From Candidatus Nanopelagicaceae bacterium (GTDB lineage: Bacteria; Actinomycetota; Actinomycetes; Nanopelagicales; Nanopelagicaceae): DNA of 64,000 nucleotides. Position numbers and translations under genes: made by a program. Below the pieces are notes generated by a model. It saw nothing but the letters and a program-made list of their open reading frames with translations. It did no database searches and was not told the DNA's origin. This document shows, one piece after another, positions 9,836 through 18,878 of the stretch; the stretch's first letter is position 1; the number at the start of each line of letters is the position of its first letter. The stretch covers positions 1-64,000 of the forward strand of contig VERH01000001.1 of NCBI GenBank assembly GCA_018882735.1, read 5' to 3'.

Positions 9836-10045
9836 ATGGCCGAGCTAAGTTATGAAGCCGCAAGAGATGAACTCGCGAAAGTTGTAGCAACTCTTGAATC
9901 TGGCGGGTTAGGCCTGGAGGAATCGCTCAAACTCTGGGAACGTGGCGAGGAGTTAGCCGCGATCTGCCAAGAGTGGCTCGATGGGGCGCGGGCAAAGCTT
10001 GAATCTGCAAGCCAGCTCGCCGCAAAGGCTGATGAAGCGAAATAG
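9836..10045 (+). CDS. xseB: Exodeoxyribonuclease VII small subunit
   Basis: 69 residues, typical for XseB. The sequence ([39 protein letters not shown]) forms the two-helix hairpin that binds along the XseA helical arm; several small subunits decorate each large subunit. It sits nine bases after xseA and two bases before the fumarase gene, so the three genes probably form one transcript. Confidence 0.93.
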   Translation: MAELSYEAARDELAKVVATLESGGLGLEESLKLWERGEELAAICQEWLDGARAKLESASQLAAKADEAK

Positions 10046-10047
10046 CA

Positions 10048-11709
10048 ATGCCTGAATTTATCTACGAAGATCTACTTCCGGTTGGCCCGGATAAGACTGA
10101 GTACCGACTAGTTTCCAAAGAAGGTGTCTCAACTTTTGAAGCCGATGGACGAACATTCCTCAAGGTTTCACCTGAGGCAATTAGGAATCTAACGGAAGTT
10201 GCGATGCATGACATCTCTCATTACCTCAGAAGTGAGCATCTTCAACAGCTAGCGAACATCTTGAAAGATCCAGAGAGTTCCCCAAATGACCGCTTTGTTG
10301 CGCTAGATCTATTAAAGAATGCCAATATCTCAGCCGGTGGAATCCTGCCGATGTGCCAAGACACCGGTACCGCAATCGTCATGGGAAAGAAAGGGCAACA
10401 AGTCCTTACCTCCGAACGCGATGAAGTTACTATTTCAAAGGGCATCTATGACGCTTTCACCAAATTAAACCTCCGCTACTCACAACTTGCGCCGGTCACT
10501 GTTTGGGAAGAGAAGAACACCGGTAATAATCTTCCCGCCCAAGTTGAGATCTACTCGGATTACGAACATGCCGATGAATACAACTTCCTCTTCATCGCCA
10601 AAGGCGGCGGAAGTGCTAACAAGTCATTCCTTTATCAAGAGACTAAAGCAATTCTCAATCCAAAAACTTTCTTCGTCTGGTTAGAGGAGAAGCTCCGCTC
10701 ACTTGGAACCGCGGCTTGCCCTCCGTATCACCTAGCTATTGTCATAGGTGGAACGAGCGCTGAGTTCACCGCGAAGACTGCAAAACTAGCCTCCACGAAA
10801 TACTTGGACTCACTTCCAACTACTGGAAATGCAAAAACCGGAAGAGCCTTCCGCGACCCAGAACTTGAAAAGCAGGTCTTTGAACTCACCCAGAAATTAG
10901 GTATCGGAGCGCAATTTGGTGGCAAATATTTCTGCCATGACGTCCGAGTAATCCGACTTCCAAGACATGGCGCCTCACTTCCTATCTCAATCGCCGTTTC
11001 TTGTTCAGCCGATCGCCAGGCCAAAGCCAAGATCACAAAAGATGGCGTCTTTATTGAGAAATTAGAGGTTGATCCGGCCCATTTCTTACCGGAGACAACC
11101 GATGCTCACCTCGACGATAACGTAGTTCGCGTCGATCTAAATCGCCCGATGGCTGAGATCATCAAAGAGCTCTCAAAATACCCAGTAAAGACCCGTCTTT
11201 CCCTTACCGGAACTCTTGTTGTAGCCCGCGATCTTGCTCATGCCAAGATCAAAGAGGTAGTTGATTCTGGGAAAGATATGCCGGAGTACTTTAAGAAGTA
11301 TCCGGTCTATTACGCAGGTCCTGCAAAAACTCCAGAAGGTTATGCCTCCGGCTCCTTTGGACCCACAACGGCTGGGCGAATGGACTCTTATGTTGATCAA
11401 TTCCAAGCGCTCGGTGGTTCGCTCGTGATGCTTGCTAAGGGAAATCGTTCCAAGCAAGTTACTGAGGCCTGTAAGAAACATGGCGGTTTCTATCTTGGTT
11501 CTGTCGGTGGACCAGCTGCTCGCCTAGCGAAGGATTGCATCAAAAAAGTTGAGGTATTGGATTTTGAAGAGCTAGGAATGGAAGCGGTCTGGAAGATAGA
11601 GGTTGAAGACTTTCCAGCATTTATCGTTGTTGATGATAAGGGAAATGATTTCTTTGCCGAAACTAGTAAGCCGCTTACGATCGGTGCGCGTCCTAGCGAC
11701 GCCTTTTAA
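10048..11709 (+). CDS. fumA: Class I (iron-sulfur) fumarate hydratase
   Basis: 553 residues, as for the single-chain FumA/FumB type. It interconverts fumarate and malate in the TCA cycle using an oxygen-sensitive [4Fe-4S] cluster. Cluster cysteines are likely in [11 protein letters not shown] (near 110), [15 protein letters not shown] and [20 protein letters not shown]. The β/α C-terminal domain has [18 protein letters not shown] and [16 protein letters not shown]. It follows xseB by two bases. Many actinobacteria use class II FumC, so an iron-sulfur enzyme implies a fumarase sensitive to oxidative damage. Confidence 0.95.
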   Translation: MPEFIYEDLLPVGPDKTEYRLVSKEGVSTFEADGRTFLKVSPEAIRNLTEVAMHDISHYLRSEHLQQLANILKDPESSPNDRFVALDLLKNANISAGGILPMCQDTGTAIVMGKKGQQVLTSERDEVTISKGIYDAFTKLNLRYSQLAPVTVWEEKNTGNNLPAQVEIYSDYEHADEYNFLFIAKGGGSANKSFLYQETKAILNPKTFFVWLEEKLRSLGTAACPPYHLAIVIGGTSAEFTAKTAKLASTKYLDSLPTTGNAKTGRAFRDPELEKQVFELTQKLGIGAQFGGKYFCHDVRVIRLPRHGASLPISIAVSCSADRQAKAKITKDGVFIEKLEVDPAHFLPETTDAHLDDNVVRVDLNRPMAEIIKELSKYPVKTRLSLTGTLVVARDLAHAKIKEVVDSGKDMPEYFKKYPVYYAGPAKTPEGYASGSFGPTTAGRMDSYVDQFQALGGSLVMLAKGNRSKQVTEACKKHGGFYLGSVGGPAARLAKDCIKKVEVLDFEELGMEAVWKIEVEDFPAFIVVDDKGNDFFAETSKPLTIGARPSDAF

Positions 11710-11723
11710 ATATTCGCTAGTTT

Positions 11724-12326
11724 TTAGTAGTAACGCGAGCGCTTAAATTTAGCTAGCGCCTTACAAGGTGTTTCATAGCGAACATCGATGTAATGAAGTC
11801 CCCAACGGATCTGGGTTACCGGATTGGTGCGCCAATCGGTGGCGATTACATCCATCTTTGCCGCAGGGAGTGCTTGCGGGATTCCATGAGCACCGGTGCG
11901 CGGATTTCTCGCCCGGTAATTCCAATTACTCTCTCTAGTCCAAAGTGAGTTAAGGCAGGAGAACTGGTAGCTGCCCCAGCCATACTTTTCCTTGGCGATA
12001 TCCGCCGCAATCTTCTTGGCGCCCTTCGGGGTCCTCGCTTTTTCGACCTGCTGGACCATGACGGAGACCATCAACATATCCATCGACCTTACGGCGGTCG
12101 CATCGCTCATCTCGATCAGCGTTGGCAGTACCGGGCCGGTCTCCTCAGGAGCGTTGGTCTTCAAGTTGGCGCTGGCGTTTACCGGTGCCGTCGCAATCGC
12201 TTCCACTTCTTCTTCAATCGGAAGCTGGGCCGAAGCGCCGCTGATGAGTGCGAACTCCAAGGTGGCAAAGAGGGAGATAGCAGCGATTGCCGAAGCCATG
12301 AATGGCCTTAGGGCTCTCTTACGCAA
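11724..12326 (-). CDS. Secreted lytic-transglycosylase-like protein
   Basis: About 200 residues. An Arg/Lys-rich start and a hydrophobic segment (AIAAISLFATLEFALISG) ending ASA form a signal peptide. After an Ala/Pro/Thr-rich stretch comes the C-terminal goose-lysozyme/SLT-like fold: YGWGSYQFSCLNSLWTRESN with the likely catalytic Glu, then NPRTGAHGIPQALPAAKM and TQIRWGLHYIDVRYETPC. Related actinobacterial proteins cleave peptidoglycan strands. The family's usual C-terminal GWY is replaced by SRYY. TTG 12326 is preferred as start because an AGAGGAGG Shine-Dalgarno lies seven bases before it; an ATG at 12353 would place that Shine-Dalgarno inside the gene. Confidence 0.8.
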   Translation of the reverse strand: MRKRALRPFMASAIAAISLFATLEFALISGASAQLPIEEEVEAIATAPVNASANLKTNAPEETGPVLPTLIEMSDATAVRSMDMLMVSVMVQQVEKARTPKGAKKIAADIAKEKYGWGSYQFSCLNSLWTRESNWNYRARNPRTGAHGIPQALPAAKMDVIATDWRTNPVTQIRWGLHYIDVRYETPCKALAKFKRSRYY

Positions 12327-12533
12327 GCGTCTACCTCCTCTTTCGAGGTGCATCTAATGGGGGAATTGTTTTGGGGGAATTGGTTAGTTACCGGCCGTAA
12401 GGGTGACAAAGGGTGAAGGCACCCGCAAATCAAAACAGGCGCGTGGCGGAAAAAAGTGAAATCTCACAGGAATTGTGGATAGCAAAAGCCCAGTTCACTA
12501 CGGTAAATGTCCGAAATAGACCTTTTGAAGCAA

Positions 12534-12552
12534 AACCCCTATTTTGGGGGTT
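12534..12552 (-). terminator. Hairpin terminator after phoH
   Basis: On the minus strand AACCCCC, loop AAAATA, then GGGGTT and TTG begin four bases after the phoH stop. The G-C core of four to five pairs is followed by a weak TTTTG tract. The roughly 170 bases from here to the transglycosylase start (12327-12533) show no convincing gene or recognised riboswitch; they should hold that gene's promoter and leader. Confidence 0.5.
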
Positions 12553-12555
12553 CTT

Positions 12556-13911
12556 TCAAGCAAAGAGCTGGACTGGATCCTCTAGAAGCTCGGTGACTAG
12601 GGCTGCGATTTGGGAGCGCTCAGAGCGGGTCAAGGTGATGTGGGCAAAGAGCGGATGGCCCTTGAGCGACTCGATGACGGCAACTACGCCATCGTGGCGA
12701 CCAACCCGGAGGTTGTCGCGCTGGGCAACATCGTGGGTGAGAACTACTCGCGAACCCTGGCCAATTCGAGATAGGACGGTAAGTAGAACTCCCCGCTCCA
12801 AGGATTGGGCCTCATCAACAATTACAAAGGCATCATGTAGCGAGCGGCCTCGGATATGAGTTAGCGGAAGAACTTCGATTAAGCCACGATCCATAATCTC
12901 TTCAATTACCTGGTTTGAAACTAGCGCGCCCAAAGTGTCAAAGACTGCCTGGGCCCAAGGAGACATCTTCTCCCCTTCGGTTCCGGGTAAGTACCCGAGT
13001 TCTTGTCCACCAACTGGGTAGAGCGGGCGGAAGACGACAACCTTCTTATGAAGGCGCCGCTCCATTACAGCTTCTAACCCGGCGCATAGAGCGAGCGCAG
13101 ATTTACCAGTTCCAGCCCGACCACCGAGTGAGACGATTCCAACTTCATTATCAAGTAGTAAGTCCAAAGCGACGCGTTGTTCTGCGGAGCGGCCATGGAT
13201 TCCAAAGGCGCTTCTATCGCCACGAACTAGAACTAAAGATTTATCAGCAGTTACTCGCGCTAGCGCGCTTCCCTTTTCGGAATGAAGTACGACTCCGGTA
13301 TGGCAAGGAAGATCTTTGGCGAGTGGATCACTTACTTTTTCTCCGACTTTCTCAGCGGCATAAAGCGCATCAATTAATTTGCTTCCAACGCTCTCCTCAA
13401 CCATCCCAGTCCAACCGCTACTTGGGACCAACTCGGCGCGATACTCCTCGGCCGTGATTCCAACTGAGGAGGCCTTGACTCGAAGCGGAAGATCCTTTGT
13501 TACGAGAACTACATCCTTACCTTCACTAACCAAGTTTCTGGCAATCGCAAGAATTCGAGAATCATTTGTGCCATCGCGTAAAAAGCCATGCGGGAGTGAA
13601 GATGTATCGGTGTGGTTTAACTCAACCGAGAGAGTTCCACCAGTTGCATTGATTTTTAACGGCTGATCAAGGCGTCCATGGGCAACTCTTAAATCATCAA
13701 GTGCGCGTAGCGCAGCGCGGGCAAAATAACCTAACTCGGGGTGGTCGCGCTTGCTCTCTAATTCGCCGATAACAGCGATTGGAATGATGATTTCATGCTC
13801 TTCGAAGCGATAAAGAGCGGTGGGGTCGGCGAGCAAGACGCTCGTATCCAGGACGTAAGTCTTTGTCACTTCAGAGCTACGACGGGCCAATTGGCTCCTC
13901 TTTTGGCTCAA
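12556..13911 (-). CDS. PIN-domain/PhoH ATPase fusion (PhoH2 type)
   Basis: Up to 451 residues. The N-terminal PIN ribonuclease domain starts [14 protein letters not shown], with the metal-binding Asp, and continues with DSRILAIA and VVLVTKD. The C-terminal PhoH ATPase domain has Walker [13 protein letters not shown] and Walker [12 protein letters not shown]. Mycobacterial PhoH2 unwinds and cleaves RNA. The frame opens at TTG 13911, but an AGAGGAG Shine-Dalgarno just before TTG 13890 makes that start equally plausible, and GTG 13869 directly precedes the PIN domain. No antitoxin-like PhoAT gene lies upstream, unlike in mycobacteria. A perfect inverted repeat lies in its leader. Confidence 0.92.
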   Translation of the reverse strand: MSQKRSQLARRSSEVTKTYVLDTSVLLADPTALYRFEEHEIIIPIAVIGELESKRDHPELGYFARAALRALDDLRVAHGRLDQPLKINATGGTLSVELNHTDTSSLPHGFLRDGTNDSRILAIARNLVSEGKDVVLVTKDLPLRVKASSVGITAEEYRAELVPSSGWTGMVEESVGSKLIDALYAAEKVGEKVSDPLAKDLPCHTGVVLHSEKGSALARVTADKSLVLVRGDRSAFGIHGRSAEQRVALDLLLDNEVGIVSLGGRAGTGKSALALCAGLEAVMERRLHKKVVVFRPLYPVGGQELGYLPGTEGEKMSPWAQAVFDTLGALVSNQVIEEIMDRGLIEVLPLTHIRGRSLHDAFVIVDEAQSLERGVLLTVLSRIGQGSRVVLTHDVAQRDNLRVGRHDGVVAVIESLKGHPLFAHITLTRSERSQIAALVTELLEDPVQLFA

Positions 13912-13927
13912 ATATTCTGTTTTCTCG

Positions 13928-13947
13928 CACTAACAACCTCGTTAGTG
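13928..13947. promoter_or_regulatory. Perfect 7-bp inverted repeat upstream of phoH
   Basis: CACTAAC, six-base spacer, GTTAGTG. It lies 17 bases before the first possible phoH start and after uppS. There is no U-tract on either side, so an operator or a leader hairpin is more likely than a terminator. Confidence 0.45.
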
Positions 13948-14027
13948 AGGGAAGTTGGCTACTGGAAAAAGGTAAATCCTGACGGAGCAACTTTTTGGCG
14001 ACACGCTCAAGTTGAGGTTGAGGTTTT

Positions 14028-14816
14028 TTACTTTCCTAGCCTTCGCTCCCGCACCGCATAAGAGCGGAGCGCCCGTAGAAAATCGACCTTTCGAAAGTCT
14101 GGCCAATATGCCTCGCAGAAATAGAACTCTGATTGGTGGCTCTGCCAGAGCAGGAACCCGCCGAGACGTTGTTCACCGGAAGTTCTAATTACCAACTCTG
14201 GGTCAGGTTGGCCGGCGGTATATAGATACTGGTCGATCTTCTCGGCAGATACCGCTTCGGCAATCTCACTTGGGCTCTTTCCAATCGAGCCAGCTTCGGA
14301 GATGTAACGCTTAACCGCATCGATGATCTCAAGGCGTCCGCCATAACCGATTGCGACATTCACGGTGATGCCATCGATTGAGGCGGTCTTCGACTCAACT
14401 TCACGGAGCATCTTCTGTAGCGAGGCCGGTAGTAGCTCAAAGGAGCCGACGGGACGGATCTTCCAACGGCCGGTTGAACGGAGTCGCTCTACTGCATCCT
14501 CAATGATTCCAAGGAGGGATTCAATCTCATCGCTATCGCGCTTGAAGTTATCGCTAGACAATAACCAGAGCGTTACTACTTCAATCTCAGTCTCTTCGCA
14601 CCAATCGAGAAGTTCAACAATCTTCTCGGCCCCGGCGATATGGCCCCGGCGCGGTGAGGTGTCACCGGTTGGAGAAGGATTCTCTTTCGACCATCGCCTA
14701 TTGCCATCGAGGATTACACCGATATGGCGCGGAGTCTTTGTTAGATCAAGGCGATTAAGGAGGCGCTTTTCGTAGAGTGGATAAATTGCAGACTTGATTA
14801 GGGACTTAATCGTCAT
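14028..14816 (-). CDS. uppS: Polyprenyl (undecaprenyl-type) diphosphate synthase, UppS family
   Basis: 262 residues from ATG 14816. This cis-prenyltransferase condenses IPP onto an allylic diphosphate to make the lipid carrier for peptidoglycan. HIGVILDGNRRW contains the catalytic Asp and the DGNRRW signature. Further motifs are LWLLSSDNFKRD, VNVAIGYGGR, PELVIRTSGEQRLGGFLLWQ and SEFYFCEAYWPDF. The frame is open to 14894, but ATG 14816 starts ten bases after the DUF3817 stop and gives the normal N-terminus. Actinobacteria often have two paralogues, so chain length is uncertain. Confidence 0.93.
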   Translation of the reverse strand: MTIKSLIKSAIYPLYEKRLLNRLDLTKTPRHIGVILDGNRRWSKENPSPTGDTSPRRGHIAGAEKIVELLDWCEETEIEVVTLWLLSSDNFKRDSDEIESLLGIIEDAVERLRSTGRWKIRPVGSFELLPASLQKMLREVESKTASIDGITVNVAIGYGGRLEIIDAVKRYISEAGSIGKSPSEIAEAVSAEKIDQYLYTAGQPDPELVIRTSGEQRLGGFLLWQSHQSEFYFCEAYWPDFRKVDFLRALRSYAVRERRLGK

Positions 14817-14826
14817 GAAATGGCGC

Positions 14827-15129
14827 CTAGAACTTGTACTCGCGCGAAACCCTTCGCTCAGCAATGAAGGAGAAAATGGGCAAAGTTCCAGCAAGAATGA
14901 AGGCGATCATCCGCTTAATCGTAAAGCGGGCCTTTGCTGTGAAATGAATAGCGGTAAGGACATAAAACGCATATACGTAGCCATGTACAAAGGGAATCCA
15001 CTTGACCTTGGCCTCTAACTCGGGAGCATCCATCAAGTAGACAACCGGCAACTCTACGAACCAAAGCAGTAGGGACATGATGCCGGCTAGGAGAGCCATT
15101 ACTCGAAATCTAAGAACTACGCCCTTCAT
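14827..15129 (-). CDS. DUF3817 small integral membrane protein
   Basis: 100 residues with three predicted membrane segments (RVMALLAGIMSLLLWFVELP, WIPFVHGYVYAFYVLTAIHF, MIAFILAGTLPIFSFIAER). The FVHGYVYAFY region is the DUF3817 signature. Function unknown; the family is widespread in actinobacteria and often sits near respiratory or cell-envelope genes. The start overlaps SURF1 by 20 bases and the end is ten bases before uppS, so the SURF1-DUF3817-uppS order is probably one transcript. Confidence 0.85.
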   Translation of the reverse strand: MKGVVLRFRVMALLAGIMSLLLWFVELPVVYLMDAPELEAKVKWIPFVHGYVYAFYVLTAIHFTAKARFTIKRMIAFILAGTLPIFSFIAERRVSREYKF

Positions 15130-15838
15130 TCGCTCCCCCTTCGCGCTCTCGAAATCTGCTGTATATCGGTAAGAAAACTACTACGAGTGCCATAAGCCAC
15201 CAAATAACAACATAAGCAATGTGCTGCCAGTAGTAACCCGGAATTGTGGGAGCTGCTGGGTCGAGTAGGACCCTCGGTACCTCAAGTGAGATGCCATCGC
15301 GAAGCTCGCTCTTGGCAAGGACAAAACCATCGTAGTAATCCCCGGGGTAATCACCGACAAGGATTGAGGGATCAAGGCGGCTAAGTTGGCCCGCGCTTCG
15401 ATCACTTAAGTCCTCATATTGGCGATGAAAGAGCCGGCCCGTTACAACTATGTCGCCTCGAGGTAGGTCGCTATTTGTGCCACTTCTTACTACGAGGATG
15501 TAACCGCCCCCATCGACCTCCATCAACCCTACTAACCAAGTTCCGCGCACGCCCTTGCTATCGATTTGATTTGGGGCATCGAATTGGGCGACATAACTTC
15601 CGGAGAATTCAACGATTCTGTTTACTGATTCACCATCTAGATTCGAATTTGGTTTAGATACTTTTGAAAGCGCAACCAGTGGCTGTTCTTCATAGGGTTT
15701 CTGTAACTCTTTTACTTGAGCGGCCCTATCAAGTTGCCAGAAACCCAGCGCAATAAAACTCACAAACGCAATTAGTACTAGAAATATCGGAAATAATTTC
15801 GAAAAGAGAAGTGAGAGACGAGACTTACTTTGACTCAT
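15110..15838 (-). CDS. SURF1 family cytochrome oxidase assembly protein
   Basis: 242 residues from ATG 15838. SURF1 helps insert heme a into subunit I of heme-copper oxidases. Two membrane helices flank an extracytoplasmic domain: LFPIFLVLIAFVSFIALGFWQLDRA at the N-terminus and YYWQHIAYVVIWWLMALVVVFLPIYS at the C-terminus. The GFWQLDRA and GYYWQHIAYV motifs are typical. The ATG lies inside the last codons of the 47-residue upstream ORF (14-base overlap), implying coupling. CtaG at 49760 supports the same oxidase pathway. Confidence 0.9.
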   Translation of the reverse strand: MSQSKSRLSLLFSKLFPIFLVLIAFVSFIALGFWQLDRAAQVKELQKPYEEQPLVALSKVSKPNSNLDGESVNRIVEFSGSYVAQFDAPNQIDSKGVRGTWLVGLMEVDGGGYILVVRSGTNSDLPRGDIVVTGRLFHRQYEDLSDRSAGQLSRLDPSILVGDYPGDYYDGFVLAKSELRDGISLEVPRVLLDPAAPTIPGYYWQHIAYVVIWWLMALVVVFLPIYSRFREREGGANEGRSS

Positions 15839-15968
15839 CTTCGATCCGTCGTTGCTCCATTCGCTTATACCGTTTATAGAAACTTCGAAGTAATACGACC
15901 GTAGCAAGAGTAAGCGTGATCATCGTTATCGATCCGGCAATGCCCTGATCCAAGTAGCCGTTTTCCAT
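15825..15968 (-). CDS. Small single-pass membrane protein (47 residues)
   Basis: MENGYLDQGIAGSITMITLT, LATVVLLRSFYKRYKRMEQR, RIEDESK. One membrane helix (about 10-29) is followed by a strongly basic stretch and an acidic tail, a layout that would leave the C-terminus in the cytosol. It overlaps the SURF1 start by 14 bases in another frame, supporting real translation. I recognise no family. It may be a small subunit or assembly factor for the terminal oxidase, purely by position. Confidence 0.6.
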   Translation of the reverse strand: MENGYLDQGIAGSITMITLTLATVVLLRSFYKRYKRMEQRRIEDESK

Positions 15969-15982
15969 GCGAGAATCATCCC

Positions 15983-16459
15983 ATGTTTAGTTCAAAGAAG
16001 TTGAGCGGAAATGGGTCTAGCGCAAGCGGGCCGCATCGATTCAAAGACATCTTTGATCAACTTCCGAGAGAGACTCAAGAGCTTCTAAATTCGCGATATG
16101 GAGTTTCTAACCACAGTTACTGGAGATATCTAGCGCTGGTCTTGCTAGCAATCGGGTTACCTTGGTTGATGTGGAGCGCTTGGTACCACTCAAACCCAGA
16201 AACCCGCGTTACGTTAGTTAGCTTCACGCCAATCGATGACCGTTCGATTGAGATTACCTTTAATCTCGATAGAAGAGATCCAGCTATCTCACATACCTGC
16301 ACCTTGATTGCTAGGGACTACGAGAAGAATGTCGTGGGCGAGATCGATATCCCCATCGCCCCAAGCGCTACTAATCCAGTCGAGATTACGGCGAAAGTCC
16401 CCACTCGATTAGCCGCAGTAAATGCCGCTGTCCTTGAGTGCCGCCCGAGCAAGACTTAA
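15983..16459 (+). CDS. DUF4307 membrane-anchored protein
   Basis: 158 residues. A hydrophilic N-terminus with the conserved RYG element (LLNSRYGV) precedes one membrane helix (YLALVLLAIGLPWLMWSAWY, about 49-68) and an extracytoplasmic β-rich domain (VTLVSFTPIDDRSIEITFNL, CTLIARDYEKNVVGE). DUF4307 proteins lie beside greA across actinobacteria; function unknown. Mycobacteria also have mca (mycothiol conjugate amidase) at this locus, absent here. The start is divergent from the 47-residue ORF with 14 bases between. Confidence 0.82.
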   Translation: MFSSKKLSGNGSSASGPHRFKDIFDQLPRETQELLNSRYGVSNHSYWRYLALVLLAIGLPWLMWSAWYHSNPETRVTLVSFTPIDDRSIEITFNLDRRDPAISHTCTLIARDYEKNVVGEIDIPIAPSATNPVEITAKVPTRLAAVNAAVLECRPSKT

Positions 16460-16503
16460 CGCCATAAGACCAAACAACAAACGCCAACTACCGAAACTCG
16501 CAA

Positions 16504-16509
16504 TAAACT
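16504..16509 (+). promoter_or_regulatory. Leaderless -10 box of greA
   Basis: TAAACT seven bases before the greA ATG, in the 57-base gap after DUF4307; greA therefore probably has its own promoter. Confidence 0.5.
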
Positions 16510-16516
16510 CCCGCTT

Positions 16517-16990
16517 ATGACCGCTAAGACTTGGCTGACCCAAGAAGCCGCAGATCGCCTCAATCACGAATTGAGAGAGCTCGAAACTACTGGTCGAAGC
16601 GAAGTTGTTAAGAAGATTGAAGCCGCTCGCGCTGAAGGTGATTTGAAAGAGAATGGCGGCTATCACGCAGCTCGCGAAGAGCAGGGCAAGTTAGAAGCGC
16701 GGATCCGCCAACTAAAAGCGCTCCTTGAGAACGCCGAGATTGGAACACCTAAAGGTGAAGCTGGACAGGTTAACCCCGGCATGAAAGTGGCTGTAGAAAT
16801 CATGGGTAAGAAGATGGAGTTTCTCCTTGGCTCACGTGAGATTGCAAGCGGTGAGTTAGATGTCTATAGCGAACAATCTCCGCTCGGCGCTGCTGTGCTT
16901 GGAGCGAAAGTTGGCGATGAGCGGAGCTACACCGCTCCGAATGGCAAGGCAATCACCGTGAAGATTCTCGCTGCTGATTTCTTTGCTTAA
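16517..16990 (+). CDS. greA: Transcription elongation factor GreA
   Basis: 157 residues. GreA rescues backtracked RNA polymerase by stimulating cleavage of the nascent RNA. The N-terminal coiled coil carries the acidic tip (EGDLKENGGYHAAREEQGKL, with the Asp and Glu that act in the polymerase secondary channel). The C-terminal FKBP-like domain includes PLGAAVLGAKVGDERSYTAP. Length and motifs are standard. Leaderless-type start. Confidence 0.96.
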   Translation: MTAKTWLTQEAADRLNHELRELETTGRSEVVKKIEAARAEGDLKENGGYHAAREEQGKLEARIRQLKALLENAEIGTPKGEAGQVNPGMKVAVEIMGKKMEFLLGSREIASGELDVYSEQSPLGAAVLGAKVGDERSYTAPNGKAITVKILAADFFA

Positions 16991-17004
16991 TTACTAACTT
17001 AAAC

Positions 17005-17808
17005 TTATTTGGAAGCTACGTTTACATACTTTCTAATACTTAGCGGCACGAAAATCGCCATAAGTAAGACCATGTAAATGAGCGACATCTCAAGTGGGTT
17101 CTGGCTCGGCCATGAATTTGCCGTCACGCCAAAGATATTTTGAAGTCCAAATAGCTCACGGCAAGCCGCAACCATGGTTGAGACTGGATTCCACTCGGCA
17201 AAATATTGGAGCGCCTTGGGCATCCCAGTCGTTGGTGCGAAAGCATTCGATAGGAAGGTAAGCGGGAATACTGCGATAAAGACAGCAGCATTTGCTACTC
17301 GCGCCGACCTCACAGATAACCCGATCAAGATTCCAATCCAAGCCATCGCAAATCCAAAGAATAGTAAGAAGATAAAGCCAAGCATCACTTTGAAGAGCCC
17401 AGAATCAGGGCGCCATCCGACTAGGAATCCCGCTAAGCCCATTACAAATAGCACGACGATATTTAGTAGGCCATCACCGAGCGCTCTTCCAAAAACTACT
17501 GCGCCGCGTGAGATGGGAAGTGAACGGAAGCGATCAATCAAGCCTTTCTGCATATCTTCAGCGAGTCCCACCGCTGTTCCAGCAAGGGTAAAGGCAACTG
17601 TTTGAACAAAGATTCCCGGCATTAGTAATTGCACATAATCAACTCCGGGGATTCCAGTTGAGATCGAGCCGCCAAAGACATAGCGGAAAAGCAAAACGAA
17701 CATAACGGGCTGGATGGTGGAGAAAATCAAGACTTCCGGAACGCGGATTAGTTGGAGCCATTGGCGCTTAGTTATAACTAAGGCATCTGAAATAGCGTGT
17801 GACATCAC
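17005..17808 (-). CDS. ABC-2 type transporter permease (DrrB-like)
   Basis: 267 residues with six hydrophobic segments. The ABC-2 membrane domain is recognisable from WLQLIRVPEVLIFSTIQPVMFVLLF at the start and FPLTFLSNAFAPTTGMPKALQYFAEWNPVSTM, a classic DrrB/daunorubicin-exporter signature (quoted in part). It should pair with the ATPase encoded seven bases upstream to export a drug-like or lipid substrate. Substrate is unknown. It converges on greA. Confidence 0.9.
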   Translation of the reverse strand: MMSHAISDALVITKRQWLQLIRVPEVLIFSTIQPVMFVLLFRYVFGGSISTGIPGVDYVQLLMPGIFVQTVAFTLAGTAVGLAEDMQKGLIDRFRSLPISRGAVVFGRALGDGLLNIVVLFVMGLAGFLVGWRPDSGLFKVMLGFIFLLFFGFAMAWIGILIGLSVRSARVANAAVFIAVFPLTFLSNAFAPTTGMPKALQYFAEWNPVSTMVAACRELFGLQNIFGVTANSWPSQNPLEMSLIYMVLLMAIFVPLSIRKYVNVASK

Positions 17809-17815
17809 TTATCCC

Positions 17816-18844
17816 TCACTTTTTCCTTCTCCGGCCACGAGCTTTTATCTCGCCGCCCTCTTCTGGCTTCTGCTCTTCGGCTACATGGCCAGTTAGTGAA
17901 ATGAATACATCATCAAGTGATGGGCGCTTTAGGCCGATATCAAGAGGATGAATTCCTAAATCATCGAGTTGTCGAGCCGCTTCGATTAGCGCTTTTGAAC
18001 CAGTTGTGACCGGAGCAGAGACTTGGCGAATTCCCTCATCAACGCTGACATTTCCACCAGCGACTTTGGCAACAATCTCCTTAACTTGAGCGAGGTCATT
18101 TGCAGCAGCGACGATCTCCAACCGTTCGCCACCGACTTGTCGCTTAAGTTGATCTGAGGTTCCACGTGCAATAACTTTTCCATGGTCAACAACGACGATG
18201 TCATCGGCAAGATGGTCCGCTTCTTCCAAATATTGAGTGGTCAATAGCAATGTTGTTCCGCCTCTTACCAAACTCTTGATAACTCCCCACATTTCTTGGC
18301 GACCTCTTGGATCAAGGCCGGTAGTTGGTTCATCAAGGAAAAGAATCTTTGGTTTAACAATTAGCGATGCAGAGAGATCAAGCCTTCTTCGCATACCACC
18401 TGAATATGTTCTTATCGGACGCTTCGCAGCATCGGTAAGGCTAAATTGTTCCAGCAACTCCGTGGCTCGCTGCTTCGCCGCTTTTGGTGAGAGGTGATAG
18501 AGCCGACCAAACATGATTAAGTTATCCCAGCCCGTCAACGTTTCATCGACAGCGGCGTATTGGCCAGATAATCCGATTACTTCGCGGACTTTTTCAGGCT
18601 CTTTAATTACATCTATTCCTGCGACAGTTGCGCGACCAGAATCTGGAATTAGTAGCGTTGTTAGTACACGCACCGTAGTGGTCTTACCTGCACCATTTGG
18701 CCCAAGTACGCCAAGTACTGTGCCTTCACTCACATCAAGGGTGAGTCCATCGAGAGCGCGAACCTTGCCGCCGTCGTAAGTCTTCACCAAATCTTCTGCA
18801 ATAACGCTTTTCACTGAGTAGAGAGTAGTAGCCTTGCTACTCAT
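17816..18844 (-). CDS. ABC transporter ATP-binding protein (DrrA-like)
   Basis: 342 residues. Walker A GPNGAGKTTTVRVL, the signature loop TYSGGMRRRLDL and Walker B KILFLDEPTTGLDP are intact, with the D-loop and the His switch region (LLLTTQYLEEADHLAD). A C-terminal DUF4162-type accessory domain ends in a basic tail (KARGRRRKK). It energises the adjacent DrrB-like permease. A TAACCT box lies nine bases before the ATG. It is divergent from the MFS gene at 18879, forming a multidrug export cluster. Confidence 0.93.
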   Translation of the reverse strand: MSSKATTLYSVKSVIAEDLVKTYDGGKVRALDGLTLDVSEGTVLGVLGPNGAGKTTTVRVLTTLLIPDSGRATVAGIDVIKEPEKVREVIGLSGQYAAVDETLTGWDNLIMFGRLYHLSPKAAKQRATELLEQFSLTDAAKRPIRTYSGGMRRRLDLSASLIVKPKILFLDEPTTGLDPRGRQEMWGVIKSLVRGGTTLLLTTQYLEEADHLADDIVVVDHGKVIARGTSDQLKRQVGGERLEIVAAANDLAQVKEIVAKVAGGNVSVDEGIRQVSAPVTTGSKALIEAARQLDDLGIHPLDIGLKRPSLDDVFISLTGHVAEEQKPEEGGEIKARGRRRKK

Positions 18845-18878
18845 AACAAAATTAGGTTAGAAAACATGTTAGGAAGAA

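Noticed and set aside
12354-12555. A c-di-AMP (ydaO-type) riboswitch before the transglycosylase-like gene
   Set aside because: Such riboswitches often precede cell-wall hydrolases in actinobacteria, but on the minus strand I could not find the conserved core elements in the right order.
13795-14061. Plus-strand 88-codon ORF across the phoH-uppS gap
   Set aside because: It overlaps the coding strands of phoH and uppS antisense, has no recognisable domain and no ribosome-binding site.
14817-14894. Longer uppS start at 14894
   Set aside because: It would overlap DUF3817 by 68 bases and add a non-conserved N-terminus; ATG 14816 fits the family.
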